From positions 62,001 through 126,000 of the forward strand of contig CAZKEF010000009.1 in assembly GCA_964551735.1 (NCBI GenBank): a DNA stretch of 64,000 nucleotides. The letters run 5' to 3'. The notes beneath the pieces are model-generated. The model did not search any database. It was not told the origin of the DNA and saw nothing but the letters and a program-made list of their open reading frames with translations. Of the stretch, positions 42,158 to 49,814 are shown in pieces; within the stretch, counting starts at the first letter, position 1; each line of letters opens with the position of its first letter. Both the position numbers and the translations under genes were made by a program. The DNA is from DAOUAT01 sp964551735 (GTDB lineage: Bacteria > Chloroflexota > Anaerolineae > CG2-30-64-16).

Positions 42158-44146
42158 CTACAGGTAGTAATCGAAGTCCTGCTCCGAGCGCACCTTGCGC
42201 CGGATGGCGAAGACGTGCGCGGGCAGGCCGTGCGGGTCGAGCTGGACGTAGTTGCGGCCGCCGTACCACAGGTAGCGGGTGTCGGTCAGCAGGTCGTGCA
42301 CCTGGTACTGCTGGTACGGGTCGATCCCCAGCGCCTCCAACGGCAGGTTGATGAACCCCGATTGTCGGTAATGCGGGTCCAGATTGATCACCACCAGCAC
42401 CGCGTTCTTGCCCTCGGCATCCGTCTTGGTGAACGCCAACAACTGATCGTTCTCGGCGTCGTGGAAGCGCAGGTTATGATGGGCGTGGAATGCCGGGTTT
42501 TCGCGGCGGATGCGGTTGACGCGGGCAAGCAGCGGGGCCAGGCTGTCACTGCGGTTCCAATCCCACCGCTTGATCTCGTACTTCTCCGAGTTCAGATATT
42601 CCTCTTTGCCGGGCGCCACGGCCCGGTTATCCTGCAGCTCGAAGGCCGGGCCGTAGATGCCGTAGCTCGGGCCCAGGGTCGCTGCGGCGATCAGGCGAGT
42701 GATGAACGCGGGCCGGCCGCCGTATTGCAGGTGCTCGGTCAGGATGTCCGGCGTGTTGGGCCACAGGTTAGGGCCGCAGAACTCGCGCACTTCGGTCTGG
42801 GTCAGCTCGGTCAGGTACTCGGTCAGCTCCCAGCGGTTGTTGCGCCAGGGGAAGTAGTTATAGGACTGCGTGAAGCCAAGCTTGGCCAGGCGATAGAGCA
42901 TCTTGGGCCGGGTGAACGCTTCGGCCAGGAAGATGGTCTCAGGATACTCCCGCTTGATCTCCGGGATGACCCACTCCCAGAACGCGAACGGCTTGGTGTG
43001 CGGGTTGTCCACCCGGAAGATGCGCACCCCCTGCTCGCACCAGTAGATGAAGACGCTCTTGAGCTCATCCCAAAGCTCACGCCAGGCGACGGTCTCGAAG
43101 TCGAACGGGTAGATGTCCTGGTACTTCTTGGGCGGGTTCTCGGCATACTGGATGGTGCCATCTGGCCGGCGGCGGAACCATTCGGGGTGTTCCTTCAAAT
43201 ACGGATGATCGCCGGAGGCCTGGAACGCGATGTCCAGGGCGATCTCCAAGCCGTGCTCTTTGGCCCGCGCCACCAGCCGGCGGAAGTCGTCCAGCGTGCC
43301 CAGTTTGGGGTGGATGGCCTTGTGGCCGCCCTCGGCCGCGCCGATGGCCCACGGGCTGCCCACGTCGTCCGGCCCCGCCTCGGTGGTATTGTTCTTGCCC
43401 TTGCGGAACTGCCAGCCGATGGGGTGGATGGGCGGCAGGTAGAGCACGTCGAAGCCCATGGCTTCCACGTAGGGCAGCCGCGCTTCCACATCGGCGAAAG
43501 TTCCGTGCCGGCCCGGTTCAGGGGCCGCCGAGCGCGGGAACATCTCATACCACGCGCTGAACCGCGCCCGCTCGCGATCCACCACCAGGGGCAGAAATGG
43601 CGCAAACGTCGTGCCGTAGAGCCGCTCTTCGTAGCGGTACATCAGATCGGCCAGCTCCGGCGAGAGCGCCAGCCGCGTGCCGTCCAGACCGGGCACGCGC
43701 ACGATATCGGCGTAAGCGCGCAGCCGGCCGGCGTCGTCGCCCTCAGCTCGCGCCGTGGCCTCGCTGATCAAGTTCGCGCCGATGAGTAGTTGCACCGCCA
43801 CGTCCTGGCCCGCGTCCACGCGCTTGCCCAGGTCGCGCTGCCACGACTTGAAGCGGTTGATCCAGCCCATGACAGTGTATTCGTAGCGGCCGATCTCCGT
43901 CACCTGGAACGATCCGCGCCAGCGGTCATTGACCAGGAGCTCCATGGGCGCCTCAGCCCACTCGGGCGCGCCCTCCTTGCGATACAACACCACACACGAA
44001 AGCACGTCGTGCCCGTCAGCGAACGCGTCCGCCTCCACGGTCACCGTGTCGCCCACCACCCGCTTGATCGGGTACGCGCCGCAGTCAATCTGGGGCTTGA
44101 TGCCCTCGATCACGACGCGGGCCCGGCCTTCAAAAGTATCCACCAT
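42158..44146 (-). CDS. glgE: Alpha-1,4-glucan:maltose-1-phosphate maltosyltransferase
   Basis: 662 residues, GH13_3. N-terminal beta-sandwich (VVIEGIKPQIDCGAYPIKRV), then SAWYEMFPRSA, FDVLYLPPIHPIG, KNNTTEAGPDDVGSPWAIG, nucleophile in FRVDNPHTKPFAFW, acid in FLAEAFTRPKMLY. Transfers maltosyl from maltose 1-phosphate to an alpha-glucan. ATG 44146 follows GAGGGAGGAG; the upstream ATG 44188 has none. treS, pep2 and glgB are not in the window; the GT5-like gene converges on it. Confidence 0.95.
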   Translation of the reverse strand: MVDTFEGRARVVIEGIKPQIDCGAYPIKRVVGDTVTVEADAFADGHDVLSCVVLYRKEGAPEWAEAPMELLVNDRWRGSFQVTEIGRYEYTVMGWINRFKSWQRDLGKRVDAGQDVAVQLLIGANLISEATARAEGDDAGRLRAYADIVRVPGLDGTRLALSPELADLMYRYEERLYGTTFAPFLPLVVDRERARFSAWYEMFPRSAAPEPGRHGTFADVEARLPYVEAMGFDVLYLPPIHPIGWQFRKGKNNTTEAGPDDVGSPWAIGAAEGGHKAIHPKLGTLDDFRRLVARAKEHGLEIALDIAFQASGDHPYLKEHPEWFRRRPDGTIQYAENPPKKYQDIYPFDFETVAWRELWDELKSVFIYWCEQGVRIFRVDNPHTKPFAFWEWVIPEIKREYPETIFLAEAFTRPKMLYRLAKLGFTQSYNYFPWRNNRWELTEYLTELTQTEVREFCGPNLWPNTPDILTEHLQYGGRPAFITRLIAAATLGPSYGIYGPAFELQDNRAVAPGKEEYLNSEKYEIKRWDWNRSDSLAPLLARVNRIRRENPAFHAHHNLRFHDAENDQLLAFTKTDAEGKNAVLVVINLDPHYRQSGFINLPLEALGIDPYQQYQVHDLLTDTRYLWYGGRNYVQLDPHGLPAHVFAIRRKVRSEQDFDYYL

Positions 44147-44203
44147 TCGCTCCTCCCTCGAAGCTGTGATGTCGTTTTGTTCCTGCATGACGTGATGCCG
44201 TTA

Positions 44204-45370
44204 TCAGGGTCTGCGCCATATCGTGATACTCTTGCGCAGCGCGATCCGGCCGAAATACCCCATCTGCTGGCTGCTGTTGCCTTTGCGTTGCGGCAGCACA
44301 TAGACCTTGACCGGCTCAAAGCCGACAGCCTCCGCCAACTCGGTGCAGAGTAGGTCAACCGGAATGATCTCGCCGGCATAGCGCACGTTATCGTTCACGA
44401 AAGCCACGTGCGCGCCGCGGCGACAGGTCCGGTAAAGCTCAGCGTAGACAAACGTCAACTCGGTGAAGTACTGGTCTATCATGCTCAGCACGCCGGCATT
44501 GTTGATGTCACCGCGGCGATTGCGGAGCGCCAGCGCCTCGTTGATCTCGCGCAGCGCCGCGTTCCCTCGGATCACATCAACGATGCGCTGCCAGCGCGCC
44601 TGCTGGCCGATGGACGCATAAAACTCGCGCAACTCTTCGGCCTTGGAGCGATTCTCCACCGTGCATGATAGTAGCGTCTGGCGCAGGCGAAAGATATCAT
44701 CGCCCACGCCGAGATAAGCCAGCTCCAAGGCATAAGTGCGGGTGTAGTCGTAGCGGTTCGCGTAGGGCGGCGAGGTGATCACAGCGGCAAAGTGATCAGC
44801 TTCCAGGGTGGGCAGAATGGTCAGCACGTTGCCCTTTAGCAATGATTGCCGGCTTAGCGGCGGAGGCTGGCGCTGCAACCGTGAAATATCCGCCAACAAC
44901 CTGTCGAGGGCCGCGATAAAGCTCTCGCGCACCGCTTGAAGCTCTGCCAGGTCGTAATCAAAAACCCGAGATTTCGCTTCCCAGGCCAGGTGCGAATTGG
45001 GCAACAATTCGATGCCCACGCCGTCAACGCCGAGCATCTTCGCCGTGAGCAGGGTCGTACACGATCCGGCAAACGGATCAAGGATCGTATCTCCGGGAGC
45101 GGCGCCAAACTCGTCGAGCAGCCGCTCGACCAATTCCGCCGAAAAGCCCTCGCGATAGCTGATCCACCCGTGCAGCATCTCCGTTTTGCTGGCCTGGAAG
45201 CTTACCAACTGACGATTGAAGCGATCAGTCTCTTCGAGCAGCCAACCGTAGCGTGCCTCCAGCGCGGCGCGCGCAGCCTGCGGGCAGACGCCTTCGTGCG
45301 AGAAGCTGTCTACCAGCAGGTCAGGCTGCACCACCATGACCATGTCATCGAGCAACGGAAGCTGCGCCAT
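44204..45370 (-). CDS. Orphan DNA methyltransferase (N4-cytosine/N6-adenine type)
   Basis: 388 residues. SAM-binding motif I ILDPFAGSCTTLLTA (about 96-110) and catalytic motif IV ITSPPYANRYDY are class-typical; SPPY favours N4-cytosine. Motif I precedes IV. No restriction endonuclease, specificity subunit or vsr gene is adjacent, so it may be a solitary regulatory methylase, or part of a defence system lost or elsewhere. ATG 45370 with AGGGA is preferred over TTG 45373. Confidence 0.85.
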   Translation of the reverse strand: MAQLPLLDDMVMVVQPDLLVDSFSHEGVCPQAARAALEARYGWLLEETDRFNRQLVSFQASKTEMLHGWISYREGFSAELVERLLDEFGAAPGDTILDPFAGSCTTLLTAKMLGVDGVGIELLPNSHLAWEAKSRVFDYDLAELQAVRESFIAALDRLLADISRLQRQPPPLSRQSLLKGNVLTILPTLEADHFAAVITSPPYANRYDYTRTYALELAYLGVGDDIFRLRQTLLSCTVENRSKAEELREFYASIGQQARWQRIVDVIRGNAALREINEALALRNRRGDINNAGVLSMIDQYFTELTFVYAELYRTCRRGAHVAFVNDNVRYAGEIIPVDLLCTELAEAVGFEPVKVYVLPQRKGNSSQQMGYFGRIALRKSITIWRRP

Positions 45371-45439
45371 CAACGATCCCTTCAGCGACCCTCCTGAATC
45401 CTGGCCCTCATTCTAACACGACACCCAGCAAGCGGAAAA

Positions 45440-46216
45440 CTACGACTTCGCGCCGCGATTCAACTCATAGATGATCCGCAACCCATCCAACGTCAGCCAC
45501 GGGTCCACGTGCTGGATCACCGGCGTCTCGCGTGACACCACCTCGGCCAGGCCACCGGTGGCGATGACCCGCATGTCGTCGCCCAGCTCGCGGCGGAAGC
45601 GGGCGACCAGCCCCTCGACCAGCCCCACGTAGCCGAAGAAGATGCCGGACTGCATGGCCGTGGCCGTGTTCGTGCCGATAGCGCGGGCCGGCGGCGCGAT
45701 CTCGATCCGGTAGAGCTTGGATGCCCGGCTGAAGAGCGCCTCGGCCGCGATGCCGATGCCGGGCGCGATAGCCCCGCCCAGGTAATCCCCTTCGCGCGAG
45801 ATGGCATCAAAAGTGGTGGCCGTGCCGAAGTCCACCACGCATGCGGGGCCGCCGTACTTTGCCTGCACCGCCGCGCAATCCACCACCCGGTCGGCGCCCA
45901 CGTCGCGCGGGTTCTCGTAGCGGATGCGCACGCCGGTCTTCACGCCCGCGTCCACCACCAGGGCGTCCTGACCCAGGTAGCGCGTGCACACCTGCCTGAA
46001 CGTGCCGGTAAGGTTAGGGACCACGCTGGCGATGGCCGCGCCCGTGATGTCGGCCGGCCCCACGCCCTGGTGGGCCAGGAGCTGGGTGAGCAAGATGCCG
46101 TATTCGTCGGGCATGCGGTCGTGTACGGTGGCGATGCGCCAGGTCGCTTCGAGCCGCTCGCCCCGGTAGACGCCGAGGGTGACGTTGGTGTTGCCGATGT
46201 CTATGGCGAGGAACAT
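45440..46216 (-). CDS. coaX: Type III pantothenate kinase
   Basis: 258 residues. AIDIGNTNVTLGVY is the phosphate-binding start; ENPRDVGADRVVDCAA and VVDFGTATTFDAI are CoaX motifs; GGAIAPGIGIAAEALF follows. Phosphorylates pantothenate, first step to CoA. Last gene of the pan operon, so synthesis of pantothenate and its activation are co-expressed. Confidence 0.95.
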   Translation of the reverse strand: MFLAIDIGNTNVTLGVYRGERLEATWRIATVHDRMPDEYGILLTQLLAHQGVGPADITGAAIASVVPNLTGTFRQVCTRYLGQDALVVDAGVKTGVRIRYENPRDVGADRVVDCAAVQAKYGGPACVVDFGTATTFDAISREGDYLGGAIAPGIGIAAEALFSRASKLYRIEIAPPARAIGTNTATAMQSGIFFGYVGLVEGLVARFRRELGDDMRVIATGGLAEVVSRETPVIQHVDPWLTLDGLRIIYELNRGAKS

Positions 46217-46227
46217 GGGATCGCTCC

Positions 46228-46278
46228 TGTATTGCGTGTTGCGTATTGCGTACTGTGTATTGCGAACTGTGTGTTGGG
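46228..46278. repeat. Degenerate TATTGCGTA word repeat between panD and coaX
   Basis: tgtattgcgtgttgcgtatt with related words. Same family as 1920-1949 and 8094-8155. It lies just before the AGGAGCG of coaX. Confidence 0.8.
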
Positions 46279-46292
46279 TGCAGCGGACGGGC

Positions 46293-46679
46293 TTAACAGC
46301 ACAACTCGCTCGAGTTTTCGACGTGGCGCACTTCGGCGATCCGGTTGCCCTCGCCCATGATCAGCACGGTCGGCGTCCAGGCTTCGGGCAGCGGGTCGGC
46401 CACCAGGGCGTAGGCCATGATGATCACCTTGTCGCCGACGGAGACCAGGCGCGCGGCCGCGCCGTTCAGCTCGATGGCGCCGCTGCCGGCCGGCCCCGCG
46501 ATGGCGTAGGTCTCCAGCCGCTGGCCGTTGTCCACATCCACCACCTGCACCCGCTCGTAGGGCCGGATGCCGGAGGCTTGCAGCAGATCACAGTCAATGG
46601 TGATGGAGCCGACGTAGTTTACATTGGCCGCGGTCACCGTGGCGCGATGGATTTTCGCAAAAAGAAAGGTTCGGAACAT
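46293..46679 (-). CDS. panD: Aspartate 1-decarboxylase
   Basis: 128 residues. IHRATVTAANVNYVGSITID contains the Gly24-Ser25 self-cleavage site that makes the pyruvoyl group; ERVQVVDVDNGQR, AIAGPAGSGAIELNGAAA, VGDKVIIMAY follow. Makes beta-alanine. ATG 46679 starts 7 bases after panC stops; the longer frame to 46706 overlaps panC and adds a Cys-rich, non-family start. Confidence 0.95.
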   Translation of the reverse strand: MFRTFLFAKIHRATVTAANVNYVGSITIDCDLLQASGIRPYERVQVVDVDNGQRLETYAIAGPAGSGAIELNGAAARLVSVGDKVIIMAYALVADPLPEAWTPTVLIMGEGNRIAEVRHVENSSELCC

Positions 46680-46686
46680 ACATGCC

Positions 46687-47517
46687 TCACAACAACACAT
46701 TATCAATCAGCCGCGCCCGCCCCACCCTCACCGCCATCGAGAGCAAAACCCCCTGGCCCGCGTCACCCAGCTCCGCCAGCGTGACCGGGTCGGCCGCGCT
46801 GACGTAGTCGGGGCGGGCCAGCGGCTCGGCGGCCAGCACATCGCGCATGACCTGGCGCAGGCGCTCGCCGTCGTGTTTGCCCGCCTGCCAGGCATCCCGT
46901 GCGGCGCACAAGGCGCGATACAGCACCGGCGCGGCCGCGCGCTGCTCCGGGGTCAGGTAGACGTTCCGGGAAGACATGGCCAGGCCGTCCGCCTCGCGCA
47001 CGATGGGGCAGATCACGACCTCCAGCGGAAACGCCAGGTCGCGCGCCATCTGCCGGATCACTACGGCCTGCTGCGCGTCCTTCTGGCCGAAGTAAGCCCG
47101 GTCGGGCTGAAACACATTGAACAGCACGGCAACCACCGTCGCCACCCCGCGGAAATGGGCGGGCCGGGCCGCGCCCTCCAGCACGCGCGTGACCTCCTCC
47201 ACGGTGACATAGGTCTGAAAGCCCGCCGGATAGACCTCTGCCACCGGCGGCGCCCAGACCAGATCGGCCCCGGCCGCTTCGAGCAGCGCCAGGTCGCGCG
47301 GCAGGTCGCGCGGGTAGGCGGCCAGGTCTTCGGCCGGCGCGAACTGCGTCGGGTTCACAAAGATGGAGGCCGCGACATGATCGTTCTCCCGCCGCGCCCG
47401 CTCCACCAGCGAGACGTGCCCCGCATGGAGGAAGCCCATCGTAGGCACCAGCCCCCAACTCCCCACCCGCGCCCGCCGGATCCGCCGCACCTCGGCGATA
47501 GTTTCAACGACTTGCAT
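46687..47517 (-). CDS. panC: Pantothenate synthetase
   Basis: 276 residues. GLVPTMGFLHAGHVSLVERA, ASIFVNPTQF, DLVWAPP, YFGQKDAQQAVVIRQMARDL and SSRNVYLT are canonical. Joins pantoate and beta-alanine with ATP. Middle gene of the operon. Confidence 0.96.
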   Translation of the reverse strand: MQVVETIAEVRRIRRARVGSWGLVPTMGFLHAGHVSLVERARRENDHVAASIFVNPTQFAPAEDLAAYPRDLPRDLALLEAAGADLVWAPPVAEVYPAGFQTYVTVEEVTRVLEGAARPAHFRGVATVVAVLFNVFQPDRAYFGQKDAQQAVVIRQMARDLAFPLEVVICPIVREADGLAMSSRNVYLTPEQRAAAPVLYRALCAARDAWQAGKHDGERLRQVMRDVLAAEPLARPDYVSAADPVTLAELGDAGQGVLLSMAVRVGRARLIDNVLL

Positions 47518-47529
47518 GGCTCAACGACT

Positions 47530-47690
47530 CCTTACTGCGTATTGCGTGGTGCGTGGTGCGTAATACGTGATGCGTGGTGCGTGGTGCGTAATGCGTGGTT
47601 CGTGGTGCGTGCATAGGTGAGTGCGCGCCGCCGATCGTACATCGTCCATCGAACATCGTACATTCCACATTCCACATTCCACCTTCACAC
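47530..47690. repeat. Degenerate word repeats between panE and panC
   Basis: Two families: 47530-47610 gcgtggtgcgtaatacgtga-type words, and 47635-47690 atcgtacatcgtccatcgaa then cattccacattccac. The last block reaches the panE stop codon at 47685. Confidence 0.8.
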
Positions 47691-48584
47691 CCCCCTCACC
47701 AACCGCCACACCACCTCGCTGACCGGCGTTGGCACGCCCAGGCGCTGGCCTTCGGCCACGATGACGCCGGTGATGCTGTCAATCTCGGTGGGCCGGCCGC
47801 GCTCGATGTCCTGCAGCATGGAAGAACGATTGGCAGCCGTGCGTTGGCACACGCCCCGCGCGTAGACGACCGGATCCGCGAACGGCAGCGTGATACCCCG
47901 CGCCTCTGCGACGGCCGCGGCTTCCTGTGCCAGGTTGGCCATGAGCCTCCGCCGTTCCTCGGTGGCGCAGACTTCGCCATTGGGCACGCGCCAGAGCGCG
48001 GTCAGCGGGTTAATGGCTGCGTTCGCTACCGCCTTGCCCCACAGCAGGCTCGCCACATCGGGCGTGATGTGCGCCTCCAGCCCGGCCTGGTTCAGCAATG
48101 CCACAAGTCCGGCCGCCCGCCCCGCAGTGAGCGGCGACGCGCCGATGTGGGTGGGCTGGTTGGCTGCGTGGCGCACCCGGCCCGGCCCTAGCAGCGTCGC
48201 ACCGTTGTAGGTGACGCCCACCGCGACGCGTTCGGCGCCCACAGCCGCAACCAGCTTCGGTTCGTTGTCCAGGCCGTTCTGCAACGTGACCGCTAGCCCA
48301 TCGGGCTCAAGCACGCGCGCCGCCCACCCAGCGGCCCGCTCGGTTTGATAGCTCTTCACCAGCACCAACGCGCAAGCGGCCGGCGGAACCTCGCCCGGAT
48401 CAGCCGTGGCCCGCACCCGCGCCTGCCAGACGTGGCCGTCGGGGTCGGTCACCTGGATGCCCGCCTGCTTCACCGCGGCGATCCCCTCGACCCACGTGCC
48501 CAACATCCAGACTTCGGCCGCCTCAGCCAACCGCGCCGCGTACACACAGCCCAGCGCGCCGGTGCCGAGAATGGCAATACGCAT
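47685..48584 (-). CDS. panE: 2-Dehydropantoate 2-reductase
   Basis: 299 residues. MRIAILGTGALGCVYAARL is the NADPH-binding loop; LVLVKSYQTERAA, TLQNGLDNEPKL, GKAVANAAINPLTAL (catalytic Lys region) and RGRPTEIDSITG follow. Reduces ketopantoate to pantoate. GGGAGG precedes ATG 48584. Confidence 0.95.
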   Translation of the reverse strand: MRIAILGTGALGCVYAARLAEAAEVWMLGTWVEGIAAVKQAGIQVTDPDGHVWQARVRATADPGEVPPAACALVLVKSYQTERAAGWAARVLEPDGLAVTLQNGLDNEPKLVAAVGAERVAVGVTYNGATLLGPGRVRHAANQPTHIGASPLTAGRAAGLVALLNQAGLEAHITPDVASLLWGKAVANAAINPLTALWRVPNGEVCATEERRRLMANLAQEAAAVAEARGITLPFADPVVYARGVCQRTAANRSSMLQDIERGRPTEIDSITGVIVAEGQRLGVPTPVSEVVWRLVRGV

Positions 48585-48597
48585 GTGATCCTCCCGC

Positions 48598-48715
48598 AGG
48601 AAAGACTCGGAGAGACGGAGATGGGGTGACACGGAGACTGGTGTCCGCCATCACCCCATCTCCCCTTCTCCCCCTCACCCCATCTCCCCATCTCCCCATC
48701 TCCCCCACTCCGCCT
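48598..48715. repeat. CATCTCCC pyrimidine-rich minisatellite overlapping the panB 3' end
   Basis: Words ccatctccc, cttctcccc and ctcacccc repeat with a gagacggagatggggtgaca counterpart. The panB stop (48675-48677) and its last ten codons fall within the array. A related tract lies at 29092-29150. Confidence 0.8.
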
Positions 48716-49526
48716 CGTCCATCGCAAAGGTGTGCTCGGCATCAGGAAAGCGGCGGGCGGTCACATCGTCGCGGTAGGCGGCCAGCGCAGCTTCCATCTG
48801 TGGGAAGAGCTCGACGTACTTCTTGACGAACTTCGGGGTGAAGCGGTCGAAGATGCCCAGCAGGTCGTGCAGCACCAACACCTGGCCGTCGCAGCCCACG
48901 CCCGCGCCGATGCCGATGGTCGGGATGCGCAACTCACGCGAGATGCGCGCCGCCACCCGATCCGGCACCATCTCGATCACCAGCATCACCGCGCCGGCCT
49001 CTTGCAGCGCCAACGCGTCGTCCAGCAGCCGCTGCGCGTCGGTCGCGGTCTTGCCCTGCACGCGGTAGCCGCCCAACTGGGCTGAGGATTGAGGCGTCAG
49101 CCCGATGTGGCCCACGACCATGATGCCCGCGTCGGTGATGGCGCGCACGACGCCGGCCACGGCCCGGCCACCCTCCAGCTTAACGGCGTCCATACCGGCT
49201 TCCTGCAGGAACCGGCCGGCATTGCGCACCGCCTCGGCCCGGTCAGCCTGGTAGGACATAAAGGGCATGTCGCCGATCAGCCACGCATAACCCGCGCCCC
49301 GGCGCACCGCCTTGCAGTGATGGATCATCTCGTCCATGGTGACCGGCACGGTGGAATCGTAGCCCAGCACCACCATGCCCAACGAATCGCCGACCAGGAT
49401 GGTGTCCAGCCCGGCGCGGTCGGCCGCCAGCGCGCTGGGGTAATCGTAGGCTGTCACCATACTGATCGGCTCGCCCCGCGCCTTCTTGTCGTGCAGAGCC
49501 AGGATGGTCATCTTTTTGCGGTTCAT
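48675..49526 (-). CDS. panB: 3-Methyl-2-oxobutanoate hydroxymethyltransferase
   Basis: 283 residues. ISMVTAYDYPSALAADRAGL, ILVGDSLGMVVLGYDSTVPV, VKLEGG, VVGHIGLTPQSS and IGIGAGVGCDGQVLVLHDLL are canonical PanB. Adds a hydroxymethyl group from methylene-THF to ketoisovalerate. Start ATG 49526, with AAGGGGGT upstream. The C-terminal WGRWGDGEMG is encoded by the minisatellite, an oddity. First gene of panB-panE-panC-panD-coaX, with a terminator hairpin 18 bases upstream. Confidence 0.95.
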   Translation of the reverse strand: MNRKKMTILALHDKKARGEPISMVTAYDYPSALAADRAGLDTILVGDSLGMVVLGYDSTVPVTMDEMIHHCKAVRRGAGYAWLIGDMPFMSYQADRAEAVRNAGRFLQEAGMDAVKLEGGRAVAGVVRAITDAGIMVVGHIGLTPQSSAQLGGYRVQGKTATDAQRLLDDALALQEAGAVMLVIEMVPDRVAARISRELRIPTIGIGAGVGCDGQVLVLHDLLGIFDRFTPKFVKKYVELFPQMEAALAAYRDDVTARRFPDAEHTFAMDEAEWGRWGDGEMG

Positions 49527-49544
49527 GTGGACCCCCTTGAGCAC

Positions 49545-49572
49545 AAAAAAGCCCCGCGGCCGGCCGCGGGGC
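49545..49572 (-). terminator. Terminator/attenuator hairpin in the pan operon leader
   Basis: On the - strand gccccgcggcc / ggccgcggggc perfect 11-bp stem followed by tttttt, ending 18 bases before the panB ATG. Too close for a separate promoter to fit downstream, so it lies within the pan transcript or ends an upstream one. Confidence 0.75.
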
Positions 49573-49582
49573 GTGATAGCGC

Positions 49583-49645
49583 ATGTCATGCTGAGCGAAG
49601 CGAAGCATCTGCGAAGCGAAGCATCTCCGGCCCCGCGCGCCCAGG
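49583..49645. repeat. GTCATGCTGAGCGAAGC repeat
   Basis: gtcatgctgagcgaagcgaa followed by two gaagcgaagcatct units, in the pan leader. Related to the tandem units inserted in the regulator gene near 4212-4294. Confidence 0.7.
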
Positions 49646-49755
49646 AGTGACAGTCAACTTCTTCCGCCGTCTCGGTCGCGGTCGCGATCCAAGCGACTGG
49701 GTTGTTACATTACGTCAACAAGCTGGTTGCCCATACGGGTCAACGGCTAAGGGTA

Positions 49756-49783
49756 AGTATAACCAATCAAGCGTAATAGGCAA
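49756..49783 (-). promoter_or_regulatory. Candidate promoter of the pan operon
   Basis: On the - strand TTGCCT (49783-49778), 16-base spacer, TATACT (49761-49756). Predicted start near 49749 would give a leader of about 220 bases ending in the terminator hairpin. Confidence 0.5.
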
Positions 49784-49814
49784 GTATCACCCCGACACAA
49801 ACGCTGCTCCCCTT

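Noticed and set aside
42215..43789. 524-codon + strand frame opposite glgE
   Set aside because: GC-rich antisense frame; GlgE motifs are unambiguous on the other strand and the shadow protein is Val/Gly/Arg/Gln-rich without motifs.
44147..44188. Upstream glgE start ATG 44188
   Set aside because: No ribosome binding site; ATG 44146 has GAGGGAGGAG.
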